From Mailhella sp. (GTDB lineage Bacteria > Desulfobacterota > Desulfovibrionia > Desulfovibrionales > Desulfovibrionaceae): a stretch of 9,406 nt of DNA. Positions 1-9,054 of the stretch are shown piece after piece (within the stretch, counting starts at the first letter, position 1; each line of letters starts with the position of its first letter). Below the pieces are notes generated by a model. That model worked only from the letters and a program-made list of their open reading frames with translations, searched no databases and was not told the origin of the DNA. The stretch spans positions 1-9,406 of the forward strand of contig JAFWYI010000134.1 of NCBI GenBank assembly GCA_017522745.1. The letters run 5' to 3'. Made by a program: the position numbers and the translations under genes.

Positions 1-1
1 C

Positions 2-2176
<2,175 letters not shown>

Positions 2177-2200
2177 GGGAAACGCTAAAGGACAACTACA

Positions 2201-4636
2201 GTGGCAGAACTCAGAGTAGATATAGAAAAAGAGTTGCGTCAGTCCTATCTGGCCTACTCGCTCAGCGTCATCATCGGCCGAGCTATCCCCGATGCCCGCG
2301 ACGGTCTCAAGCCTGTGCATCGCCGTATCCTGTTCGCACAGTCGCAGATGGCCAATACGTACAACCGCCCCACGAAGAAAAGTGCTCGTGTCGTCGGTGA
2401 CGTTATCGGTAAGTACCATCCGCATGGTGACTTCGCCGTGTACGATGCCCTGGTCCGTATGGCCCAGGACTTCAACATGCGTGACCCTCTTGAAGACGGT
2501 CAGGGCAACTTCGGCTCCATCGACGGCGACTCCGCCGCTGCCATGCGTTACACTGAAGTGCGCATGTCCAAGCTGGCTTCCGAATTCCTGAACGATATCG
2601 AAAAGAAGACCGTGGACTTCCGCCCGAACTACGACGGTTCGGAACAGGAACCTGCCGTTCTTCCTACCAAGGTGCCGAACCTTCTTCTCAACGGCTCCTC
2701 CGGTATCGCCGTCGGTATGGCCACCAATATCCCCCCTCACAACCTCGGCGAGCTTTGCGATGCTCTGCTCTGCCTTATCGAAGATCCCGCCTGTTCTGTC
2801 GATGACCTCATCGACATCGTGAAGGGACCGGACTTCCCCACTGCCGGCTTCGTCTATGCTGGTCAGGGCCTGCTCGATGCCTATCGCACGGGTCGCGGCG
2901 TCGTGAAGATGCGTGGACGTGTGGAAGTGGAGGAACGCAAGAAGGGGCAGCAGTCTGTGGTCATCCGCGAGATCCCCTATGCCCTCAACAAGTCCTCCCT
3001 CGTGGAAAAGATAGCCTCGCTGGTCAACGACCGTAAGCTCGAAGGTGTGACCGACCTGCGCGACCTTTCCGACAAGAAGGGCATCCGTATCATCCTCGAC
3101 CTCAAGCGCGGAACTATCCCGGAACTGGTCATCAACGGTCTGTATAAGTACACTCCGCTGGAGACCTCCTTCGGTATCAACATGCTGGCCGTGGTGGACA
3201 ACAAGCCTCAGCAGCTCAACCTGCGTTCGGCTCTCGTCTGCTTCCTCGATCATCGCCGTGAAGTGGTCATCCGTCGTACTCGTTTCGACCTCGACAAGGC
3301 TCAGGCTCGCGCCCACATCGTGGAAGGTCTGCTCAAAGCTCTGGATATCATCGACGAGATCGTGGCCCTCATCCGTGCGTCTGCCACGCCTCAGGAAGCC
3401 AAGACCGGCCTCATGGATCGCTATGGCTTTACCGATGTTCAGGCCCAGAGCATCCTCGATATGCGTCTGCAGCGCCTCACTGGTCTTGAGCGCGACAAGC
3501 TGCTCGAAGAGTTCCGTGAACTTGAAAAGCTCATCGCGTACCTGACCTCCATCCTTGAGGATGGTGAAGTCCTTCGCGGTGTGCTTCGCGATGAAACGAA
3601 GTACATCAAGGATACCTACGCCACTCCTCGTCGTACCGAAGTCGTCATGGACGAGCTGGGCGGCATCGATATCGAAGATCTCATCCCTGACGAAGATGTG
3701 GTGGTCACGCTGTCCCGCCGTGGCTATATCAAGCGTACCACGCTGGGCAACTATCACCAGCAGAAGCGCGGCGGCAAGGGTATTGCCGGTCTGCATACCT
3801 CGGAAGATGATTTCGTGCAGGAATTCCTGACCACCACGAACCATCAGTACCTGCTGCTCTTCACCAACAAGGGGCGTATGCATCAGCTCAAAGTGCATCA
3901 GGTACCGGAAGGCAGCCGCACTGCCAAGGGCCAGCATCTGGCGAACCTGCTCCCGCTGGAGAAGGATGAATGGGTTGCTAACGCGCTCACCGTGCGTGGT
4001 TTTGCGGAAGACAAGTACTTCCTGTTCACCACCAAGCAGGGCATGGTCAAGCGTTCCAGTGCGTCTCTGTATGCCCGCTGCCGCAAGAACGGCATGATCG
4101 CCCTCGGTCTGAAGGAAGATGACGAACTCATCGCTGTTCGCGAGGTCACGGATTCCGATCATGTCGTCATCGCTACGGCTCACGGTATGGCTATCCGCTT
4201 CGCTATGCCTGATGTTCGTCCCATGGGCCGCAGTGCCTCCGGCGTGAAGGGCATAGGCCTGCGCCGCGGCGACCGCGTGGTGGCCTGCGTCACCGTGAAG
4301 GATGGTGACAACTCCACCATGATCATGACGGTCTCTGCTCTTGGCTATGGCAAGCGTACCAAGATCGACCTTTACCGCATGCAGAGCCGCGGCGGCATCG
4401 GTCTCATCAACTTCAAGGTATCTCCCAAGACTGGTGAAGTCATCGGTGCTATGCCGGTAGCCGATACCGACTCTCTGATACTGCTCACCTCCACGAACAA
4501 GATCATCCGCCTCGGCGTGGATGAGGTGCGTTCCGTGGGGCGTGCCACCATGGGTGTGCGTCTCGTCCGTCTGGATGACGGTGCCAATGTGGTAGGCTTC
4601 GATACCGTTGCTGACAGCGGTGAAAGCGAAGAGTGA
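2201..4636 (+). CDS. gyrA: DNA gyrase subunit A
   Basis: Breakage-reunion subunit of DNA gyrase, 811 residues. The GTG start at 2201 is preceded by AAAGGA at 2187-2192 with 8-nt spacing, and the protein opens directly into the conserved [20 protein letters not shown] segment. The winged-helix catalytic domain has [17 protein letters not shown] from residue 61 and the catalytic tyrosine Tyr117 in AAAMRYTE (E. coli Tyr122). The coiled-coil and tower region follows (about 330-490). The C-terminal DNA-wrapping beta-pinwheel starts near 495 and carries the GyrA box QKRGGKG at 521-527, which marks gyrase rather than ParC. The tail is short and mildly acidic, shorter than in E. coli (875 aa). Odd: residue 78, equivalent to E. 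coli Ser83 in the quinolone-resistance region, is Phe (TTC, 2432-2434), while the Asp87 equivalent (Asp82) is kept. Nearby Asp95 and Glu98 replace E. coli Tyr100 and Val103. Transcription ends at the hairpin 18 nt past the stop. Confidence 0.98.
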   Translation: MAELRVDIEKELRQSYLAYSLSVIIGRAIPDARDGLKPVHRRILFAQSQMANTYNRPTKKSARVVGDVIGKYHPHGDFAVYDALVRMAQDFNMRDPLEDGQGNFGSIDGDSAAAMRYTEVRMSKLASEFLNDIEKKTVDFRPNYDGSEQEPAVLPTKVPNLLLNGSSGIAVGMATNIPPHNLGELCDALLCLIEDPACSVDDLIDIVKGPDFPTAGFVYAGQGLLDAYRTGRGVVKMRGRVEVEERKKGQQSVVIREIPYALNKSSLVEKIASLVNDRKLEGVTDLRDLSDKKGIRIILDLKRGTIPELVINGLYKYTPLETSFGINMLAVVDNKPQQLNLRSALVCFLDHRREVVIRRTRFDLDKAQARAHIVEGLLKALDIIDEIVALIRASATPQEAKTGLMDRYGFTDVQAQSILDMRLQRLTGLERDKLLEEFRELEKLIAYLTSILEDGEVLRGVLRDETKYIKDTYATPRRTEVVMDELGGIDIEDLIPDEDVVVTLSRRGYIKRTTLGNYHQQKRGGKGIAGLHTSEDDFVQEFLTTTNHQYLLLFTNKGRMHQLKVHQVPEGSRTAKGQHLANLLPLEKDEWVANALTVRGFAEDKYFLFTTKQGMVKRSSASLYARCRKNGMIALGLKEDDELIAVREVTDSDHVVIATAHGMAIRFAMPDVRPMGRSASGVKGIGLRRGDRVVACVTVKDGDNSTMIMTVSALGYGKRTKIDLYRMQSRGGIGLINFKVSPKTGEVIGAMPVADTDSLILLTSTNKIIRLGVDEVRSVGRATMGVRLVRLDDGANVVGFDTVADSGESEE

Positions 4637-4651
4637 TGAAGAAAATATAGT

Positions 4652-4694
4652 ATAAAGAAAGGCCGTGTTCGTTGTGAGCACGGCCTTTCTTGTT
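4652..4694. terminator. Bidirectional intrinsic terminator between gyrA and the CLC gene
   Basis: A 13-bp perfect stem pairs 4655-4667 with 4679-4691 (AAGAAAGGCCGTG with CACGGCCTTTCTT). It can extend by three pairs, one a G-T wobble, to a 5-nt loop. On the plus strand the descending arm gives TTTCTTGTTGT. On the minus strand the other arm gives TTTCTTTATA. The hairpin fills most of the 72-nt gap between two convergent stop codons, so it can serve gyrA and the CLC gene alike. Confidence 0.9.
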
Positions 4695-4708
4695 GTGATG
4701 TAGGAAAA

Positions 4709-6031
4709 TCAGCGGCGGCGGATGACGATAGCAGCTCGCATGGAGTCGTAGATGGGCGGAGTATTCAGCTGGTCAGCTGTCCACGAGGCGAGGAACGCTA
4801 TGGCGGCGCTTCCGGGCAGGCAGGTAAGAGAGCCGGATATTTCCATGGCGACTGCCGCTCCTGTGAGCGGGGTCCGTATGACAGCCGTGAAGAAGCCTGC
4901 CATCCCATAGATTATACACATCTGCCACTCCTGCGAGCCAAGTAGACCCAGAGCAAGCAGGATCTGGCCGCAAAGGGCCCCGAGCAGCGCACCGATGCAG
5001 AGGATGGGCATGAGTATCCCGCCGGGGACGTTGCCTGTGTAGCTGAAGATAGCGAAGGACGTTTTCAGGACGACAGTCAGAAAAAGGAGCTTGAGTACAG
5101 TGTCCGGCGCCGGAGCGAGCAGGGCCAGTGAGGCGATGAGTTCGTCTCCTCCTCCCAGTACGGCAGGAAAGGTGAACATCAATATGAAGGCGGTCAGCAT
5201 AGGCGGGAGGATACGCCAGTCCTGACTCAGCGGGGTGTGGAGAGCTTCCGCATTTTTTACGGCGATCAGGGAACGGCTGTAGAAAACTCCAGCGGCGCCC
5301 ATGGTCACACCCATGACAGGGATGAGCCACAGGTGCTGGATGACTTCGGGAATGAGGAACAGGTCAAAAGGGAAAAGCGTATCGAGGCCGAAGACCTGCG
5401 ATGTGACTATCTGAGCTGTAAGAACGGATGTGAGGATGATGAGGACCCCCATCCGGGTTATTTTCGTGTGCATTTCTTCGAAGACGAAGAGGAAGCCGGC
5501 TATAGGGGCTCCAAAGGCGGCGGTCAGACCGGCCGCGGCCCCGGCTGAGATGGCTATCCTTCCACTCACGCTGAAATGTTCCCATAAGGCGTTGACAAGG
5601 GCGGCTGTAGCGGCACCCATCTGTATGCAGGGGGCGGCGCGTCCCAGAGAAAGACCGCCAAGCATACCGACAAGGCATGCCACGAACTTTGCGATGAGAA
5701 CTTTCAGCCAGTCCATCCGGGAAATATGGAGTTTTCCCATGATGACGAGTTCCGTCTGGGGGATGCCGCTGCCGGAAATGAGAGGTATCTTGCGGACCAG
5801 CCAGCCAAGAAAACGGGCGGCAACGATAAGAACGATAAGCCAGATGATAGGCTTCCACCACAACTCGCGCCAGTCGGAAAGCCAGAGCATGATGTAAGGA
5901 GCAGCCTTGTCCCGCAGTATGCGGAAACTGCAGATGACAAAGGCCGCAGCTGCACCGATACTTGCGCCTTCCAGCGCCATGAGCATACGGTTGGCCCAGT
6001 GAGCCCAATGTTTTCTGCTATGCTTGTCCAT
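4709..6031 (-). CDS. CLC-family voltage-gated chloride channel/transporter, gating-glutamate variant
   Basis: Inner-membrane anion channel or transporter of the CLC family, 440 residues from the chosen ATG, almost entirely hydrophobic helices. Anion-pathway motifs in order: GSGIP at 87-91 (E. coli ClcA GSGIP), GRAAP at 130-134, and GGILMP at 337-342 (ClcA GGIFAP). Tyr428 in the C-terminal IYDSM corresponds to ClcA Tyr445. FGAPIAGFLFVFEEMH (173-188) supplies the conserved EE pair, whose second Glu (186) matches the internal proton glutamate Glu203. Odd: in place of the usual GREGP, the external gating glutamate (ClcA Glu148) is Ala132 and the next Gly is Ala133. No C-terminal CBS domains are present. 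The frame extends 20 codons upstream to a TTG at 6091, but the ATG at 6031 is preferred: AGGA lies 6 nt before it, and an extended -10 element sits inside the possible extension. The family is certain; whether it is a channel or an antiporter is not. Confidence 0.93.
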   Translation of the reverse strand: MDKHSRKHWAHWANRMLMALEGASIGAAAAFVICSFRILRDKAAPYIMLWLSDWRELWWKPIIWLIVLIVAARFLGWLVRKIPLISGSGIPQTELVIMGKLHISRMDWLKVLIAKFVACLVGMLGGLSLGRAAPCIQMGAATAALVNALWEHFSVSGRIAISAGAAAGLTAAFGAPIAGFLFVFEEMHTKITRMGVLIILTSVLTAQIVTSQVFGLDTLFPFDLFLIPEVIQHLWLIPVMGVTMGAAGVFYSRSLIAVKNAEALHTPLSQDWRILPPMLTAFILMFTFPAVLGGGDELIASLALLAPAPDTVLKLLFLTVVLKTSFAIFSYTGNVPGGILMPILCIGALLGALCGQILLALGLLGSQEWQMCIIYGMAGFFTAVIRTPLTGAAVAMEISGSLTCLPGSAAIAFLASWTADQLNTPPIYDSMRAAIVIRRR

Positions 6032-6067
6032 AGGTGTTCCTGTGGCGACATGGTATGCCGCCAGCGT

Positions 6068-6076
6068 AGTATAGCA
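6068..6076 (-). promoter_or_regulatory. Candidate extended -10 promoter of the CLC gene
   Basis: Read on the minus strand this is TGCTATACT: a TGN extension joined to TATACT, five of six matches to TATAAT. No good -35 hexamer stands 16-18 nt upstream, which extended -10 promoters do not require. Initiation would fall near 6061 and give a leader of about 30 nt with the AGGA site before the ATG at 6031. The position supports that ATG over the upstream TTG. Confidence 0.4.
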
Positions 6077-6126
6077 AGGGAAAGGAGGCAAGGCTGGAGA
6101 GGAGCGATAACATATTAATGCGTCGG

Positions 6127-6140
6127 GTTTTAGGTTTTAG
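6127..6140 (+). repeat. Tandem heptamer GTTTTAG x2 in the divergent spacer
   Basis: Two perfect adjacent copies of GTTTTAG, followed at once by TTGAAT (6141-6146), which could be a weak -35 for the downstream transporter. The matching -10 position (6164-6169, TAAGGT) is poor, so no promoter is called. The spacer between the divergent CLC gene and the NSS transporter (6032-6212) is the only place their upstream control could sit, and this repeat is its only visible ordered element apart from the extended -10. Confidence 0.3.
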
Positions 6141-6212
6141 TTGAATTTTTTATTGCCGTCCTCTAAGGTTTTGTCTATCAACAGAAAAAATCCTATCTAA
6201 GGAGATTATATC

Positions 6213-7580
6213 ATGGCTCAGCGTGAACATCTTGCCAGCAGATTGGGCTTCCTGCTCCTTTCCGCCGGGTGTGCCATCGGTCTTGGCAACGTATGGCGTT
6301 TCCCCTTCATCACCGGTAAATATGGCGGTGCAGTTTTCCTTGTAGCGTACCTGATATTCCTCATCGGCATGGGGCTTCCCATCCTCATCATGGAATTTTC
6401 CGTGGGACGTGCCTCCCGCCTGAACATGGGCCGCGCGTTTAAAGCGCTGGAACCCGAAGGAACGAAGTGGCATTGGTTCGGCTGGTTCAGCCTGGCTGGT
6501 TCCTATATACTCATGATGTTTTATATACCTGTGGCTGGCTGGATGCTGTATTATGTGTTCGCCACTATCACTGGCGGGCTGGCACTACCGCCGGATCAGG
6601 TTCCTACGGTGTTCACGGGCATGCTGTCCAATCCTTGGCTCATGCTGTTCTGGACCCTCCTCGTGTCCATGTCCTGTTTCTACGTATGTTCCCGCGGCCT
6701 TCAGAAGGGTGTGGAACGCGTGGTGAAGATCATGATGGCTGGCCTGCTGTTCATCATGGTAGGCCTTGCTGTCTACGCGCTTTCCCTTCCTGGTGCTACG
6801 GAAGGTCTGAAGTTCTACCTTGTGCCTGACTTCCAGCGTGCATGGGATGCCGGTATCCTGTCTCTCCTCACGGATGCTATGAATCAGGCGTTCTTTACGC
6901 TCTCCATTGGCATTGGCTCTATGTGTATTTTTGGCAGCTACCTTAATAAGACGAACACGCTCACGAAAGAATCCGCTCTTATCGTTTCGCTCGATACCTT
7001 CGTGGCCCTCACTGCTGGTCTTATCATCTTCCCCGCCTGCTTCGCGTTCGGCGTGAAGCCTGATGCCGGTCCCAGCCTTATCTTCATCACGCTGCCCAAC
7101 GTGTTCAACGAAATGTCCTTCGGCATTTTCTGGGGTACGTTGTTCTTCATATTCATGAGTGCGGCCGCGCTGACCACCGTTATAGCCGTCCTTGAAAACA
7201 TCATAGCCTATTTTATGGACAGCTATGGTTGGGAACGTGGCAAGGCGGTCAAATTCAATGCTGTCCTCCTCACTCTTCTTACTCTTCCCTGTATCCTTGG
7301 CTTCAGCGAATGGTCGTGGATCCAGCCCTTTGGTGAAGGATCCTGCATCATGGATCTGGAAGACTTCATCATCAGCAACAACCTGCTGCCCCTTGGCTCC
7401 CTGCTGTTCTGCCTGTTCTGCTGCAGCCGTTACGGCTGGGGCTGGGATAAGTTCGTGGAAGAAGCGGATGAAGGTTCCGGCATGCAGTTCCCCAAGGCTA
7501 TTCGTTTCTATCTTACCAAGATTCTGCCTATCATCCTGCTTGCCCTCTTTGCTCAGGGTTATATCCAGAAGTTCCTTTAA
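6213..7580 (+). CDS. Sodium-dependent transporter, NSS (SNF) family
   Basis: Inner-membrane sodium-coupled symporter of the neurotransmitter:sodium symporter family, whose bacterial members (LeuT, MhsT, Tyt1) mostly import amino acids. It has 455 residues, the usual size of the 11-helix bacterial form. The ATG has an excellent TAAGGAG site 8 nt upstream (6198-6204). Helix 1 carries the unwound signature GCAIGLGNVWRFP (19-31), including the Asn equivalent to LeuT Asn27. Helix 2 runs into GLPILIMEFSVGR (54-66). Helix 6 has QAFFTLSIGIGSMCIFGSYL (225-244), the substrate-site segment. Helix 8 contains AAALTTVIAVLEN (317-329), where two Thr match the LeuT Na2-site Thr354/Ser355. About eleven hydrophobic segments can be counted, near residues 11, 40, 88, 142, 170, 215, 255, 302, 346, 385 and 434. 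It is single-gene, divergent from the CLC gene and closed by its own terminator. The substrate cannot be read from the sequence. Confidence 0.94.
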   Translation: MAQREHLASRLGFLLLSAGCAIGLGNVWRFPFITGKYGGAVFLVAYLIFLIGMGLPILIMEFSVGRASRLNMGRAFKALEPEGTKWHWFGWFSLAGSYILMMFYIPVAGWMLYYVFATITGGLALPPDQVPTVFTGMLSNPWLMLFWTLLVSMSCFYVCSRGLQKGVERVVKIMMAGLLFIMVGLAVYALSLPGATEGLKFYLVPDFQRAWDAGILSLLTDAMNQAFFTLSIGIGSMCIFGSYLNKTNTLTKESALIVSLDTFVALTAGLIIFPACFAFGVKPDAGPSLIFITLPNVFNEMSFGIFWGTLFFIFMSAAALTTVIAVLENIIAYFMDSYGWERGKAVKFNAVLLTLLTLPCILGFSEWSWIQPFGEGSCIMDLEDFIISNNLLPLGSLLFCLFCCSRYGWGWDKFVEEADEGSGMQFPKAIRFYLTKILPIILLALFAQGYIQKFL

Positions 7581-7602
7581 TATAGTAGTGAAGGCGTAAG
7601 AG

Positions 7603-7650
7603 TATGGCGTATCTCCTTTATCAGGGAGGTACGCCATATTTCTGTTTAAA
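7603..7650 (+). terminator. Intrinsic terminator of the NSS transporter gene
   Basis: Nine perfect pairs (TATGGCGTA at 7603-7611 with TACGCCATA at 7630-7638) continue through a wobble into TCTCC with GGAGG, for about 14-15 bp with a 6-7 nt loop. The T-rich sequence TTTCTGTTT follows at 7639-7647. It lies 22 nt past the transporter stop codon. Confidence 0.82.
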
Positions 7651-7653
7651 CAG
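7642..7653. repeat. Perfect 12-bp palindrome CTGTTTAAACAG
   Basis: CTGTTTAAACAG is its own reverse complement and lies directly on the T-tract of the preceding terminator. It could be a dimeric-regulator site or chance in AT-rich DNA. No second copy was seen in the window. Confidence 0.3.
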
Positions 7654-7820
7654 TTTTGGCAAGTGTATTAAGGATAAGTTCCTCCTGTGTTCAGGAGGGA
7701 TGATGGAGCTATGGCAGGGTAAGGAATATGTAAGGAGCTTTTCCTAATAAAACGAGCCTTCCAAAGGAAAAGCAGGGCTGGAGGATACGTCCTTGGCAGT
7801 GGATGTAAGGATAGGTAAAA
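7654..7820 (+). other. Unassigned structured intergenic segment (three possible hairpins, 15-codon ORF)
   Basis: No recognisable gene is found here, but pairing is dense. CCTCCTG (7681-7687) pairs with CAGGAGG (7692-7698) around TGTT. GCTTTTCCT (7737-7745) pairs with AGGAAAAGC (7765-7773). AGGA pairs with TCCT around TACG near 7782-7793. The first hairpin buries a strong ribosome-binding sequence (AGGAGG, 7693-7698) in front of ATGs at 7700 and 7703, which open a 15-codon frame ending in TAA at 7745-7747 (peptide MMELWQGKEYVRSFS). This could be a leader peptide, a small RNA or simply spacer. It matches no riboswitch class known to me, and no promoter for it is evident. Confidence 0.3.
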
Positions 7821-8019
7821 TATTTTTTATCAAAATAAAATATATAGAATTCAGTATGTTATATAATGAAAAACGAGAGCTCGGGAATAGGTGAAAAAGC
7901 ATGGAATCACATTTATGTAAATAAATAATAATTATAAAATCAATATGTTAATATAATGAGAATGAAGTGTCTTACAAAAATGATATTATAAAAGAAGAAA
8001 GGCTATTCTCGCTACCTGA
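7821..8019. other. AT-rich block upstream of the cytochrome promoter, with a spaced direct repeat
   Basis: Extremely AT-rich stretch without a gene, clearly unlike the coding DNA around it. It contains two near-identical copies of TATGTTA(A)TATAATGA, at 7855-7869 and 7944-7959, about 90 bp apart. Each includes a perfect TATAAT but no matching -35 hexamer. The block may act as an UP-element or regulator-binding region for the cytochrome promoter just downstream. Confidence 0.35.
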
Positions 8020-8048
8020 TTGACACGATGTACTATTAATCACATAAT
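8020..8048 (+). promoter_or_regulatory. Sigma70-type promoter of the split-Soret cytochrome gene
   Basis: TTGACA (8020-8025) matches the -35 consensus exactly. A 17-bp spacer follows, then CATAAT (8043-8048), five of six matches to the -10. Initiation is expected near 8055, giving a leader of about 58 nt. An inverted repeat GTTAC / GTAAC lies in that early leader (8063-8067 and 8075-8079) and could be a small operator or hairpin. Confidence 0.72.
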
Positions 8049-8112
8049 TCATTCGAAACGCAGTTACCCCGCATGTAACCGCATAGACATTTTCTATCTC
8101 GGAGAGAAAATT

Positions 8113-8961
8113 ATGGATTTCAGCAGAAGAGCAATGCTTGGTGCTATGGGTGGTCTGGCTGTTGGTGGTTCTCTGGCCGCTATGTCTGGTAATGTTATCG
8201 CTGCCCCCGCTGCCCCTGAAATGACCGGCGGTAAAGATGGTCTGTTCGATCAGCAGTACGGTCTGTTTGGCTGGAAGCCTAAGAAAATCGACGATATCCC
8301 CGGTGCCATGGAAGTTGCTTACAAGGGCTACTGGTACAAGGGCCTTGGCTGCGGCTACGGCGCTTTCTACAGCATCGTTGGTCTCATGGGCAAGAAGTAC
8401 GGCGCTCCCTACAACACCTTCCCCTACTCCATGATGGAAGTGTTCAAGGGCGGTATGGCTGACTGGGGTACCATCTGTGGTGCTCTCGCCGGTGCTGCTT
8501 CCGCTTTCTTCGTGTTCTATGGCCGTAAGGAAGCCAACCCCATGGTTGCCGAACTGTTCCGCTGGTATGAAAAGACCGCCTTCCCCATCTACAACCCCGG
8601 CGAAGCTGCTCAGGGTGTGAAGGGTGAACTGTCCACCAGCATCTCCAACTCCGTTCTCTGCCACATCTCTGTGTCCCGCTGGTCCTATGAAACCAAGCTG
8701 GCCGCCAACAGCAAGGAACGTAGCGAACGCTGCGGCCGTATCACTGCCGACGTCTGCAAGAAGGCTATCGAAATCCTCAATGCTAAGATCGAAGCTGGTA
8801 AGGATTGGAAGGGCGCTCTCGCCAAGCAGGAATCCGTCACTCAGTGCGGCGCCTGCCACAGCAAGGGCAAGATGTCCGATATCGTGAAGGGCAACATGGA
8901 CTGCGCTCCTTGCCACAGCGGTTCCGATCACGTCCAGAACAAGTTCGTGAACCATCCGTAA
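8113..8961 (+). CDS. Split-Soret-type dihaem cytochrome c precursor
   Basis: Exported dihaem c-type cytochrome, 282 residues, resembling split-Soret cytochrome c of Desulfovibrio desulfuricans, a dimer with two haems and an iron centre per subunit and no settled role. Residues 4-10, SRRAMLG, form a Tat-like twin-arginine motif before a Gly/Ala-rich hydrophobic stretch; cleavage is likely near 30-34 (VIAAPAAP), leaving a mature protein of about 250. The central region matches the C_GCAxxG_C_C redox family: GLGCGYGAFYSIVG (Cys80) and FKGGMADWGTICGALAGA (Cys122), followed by Cys183, Cys207 and Cys215. The haem sites are C-terminal: CGACH (245-249) and CAPCH (264-268). Besides the two motif histidines, His184, His273 and His281 could be axial ligands. 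The ATG has GGAG at 8101-8104. The frame opens upstream at TTG 8020, but that codon is part of the -35 box, so 8113 is the start. Monocistronic; accepting and donating partners are not visible. Confidence 0.92.
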   Translation: MDFSRRAMLGAMGGLAVGGSLAAMSGNVIAAPAAPEMTGGKDGLFDQQYGLFGWKPKKIDDIPGAMEVAYKGYWYKGLGCGYGAFYSIVGLMGKKYGAPYNTFPYSMMEVFKGGMADWGTICGALAGAASAFFVFYGRKEANPMVAELFRWYEKTAFPIYNPGEAAQGVKGELSTSISNSVLCHISVSRWSYETKLAANSKERSERCGRITADVCKKAIEILNAKIEAGKDWKGALAKQESVTQCGACHSKGKMSDIVKGNMDCAPCHSGSDHVQNKFVNHP

Positions 8962-8975
8962 GTGAAGTTCCTTTT

Positions 8976-8999
8976 GTTGAGTGGGCGTGCCTGCTCAAC
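8976..8999 (+). other. 3'-UTR hairpin after the cytochrome gene
   Basis: GTTGAG (8976-8981) pairs with CTCAAC (8994-8999). The stem extends inward through two G-T pairs and two G-C pairs to a CGTG loop, about 10 bp in all. No T-run follows, so it is more likely an RNA-stabilising 3' hairpin than a terminator. It sits 14 nt past the stop. Confidence 0.5.
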
Positions 9000-9019
9000 G
9001 AATAGGGAAATATATCAGA

Positions 9020-9054
9020 AAGGGAAGAGCTTCGGTTCTTCCCTTTTTCCTTTT
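9020..9054 (+). terminator. Intrinsic terminator of the cytochrome gene, UUCG tetraloop
   Basis: AAGGGAAGAGC (9020-9030) pairs with GTTCTTCCCTT (9035-9045) around TTCG, with one G-T wobble. The closing C(UUCG)G is the classic extra-stable tetraloop. The tail TTTTTCCTTTT follows at once. With the upstream hairpin it forms the 3' end of the cytochrome message. Confidence 0.88.

Noticed and set aside
6032..6091. TTG at 6091 as start of the CLC protein (20 extra residues)
   Set aside because: The ATG at 6031 has an AGGA site 6 nt upstream, and an extended -10 element (6068-6076) lies within the proposed extension. The extra residues add no membrane helix or family motif.
6585..7637. Long open frame on the minus strand opposite the NSS transporter (about 350 codons)
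   Set aside because: Its translation is hydrophilic, low-complexity and family-less, and it lies antisense to a transporter with every NSS motif in place. It is a shadow of G/C-biased third positions.
7950..7968. Fur-like box (ATAATGAGAATGA) upstream of the cytochrome
   Set aside because: Only two imperfect hexamers resemble the GATAAT repeats, with no inverted symmetry, in DNA so AT-rich that such matches arise by chance.
7972..8955. Long open frame on the minus strand opposite the cytochrome (about 327 codons)
   Set aside because: It is antisense to a gene with clear haem motifs, a signal peptide, a promoter and a terminator. The antisense product resembles no family and is rich in His, Ser, Gly and Ala, as expected of a shadow frame.
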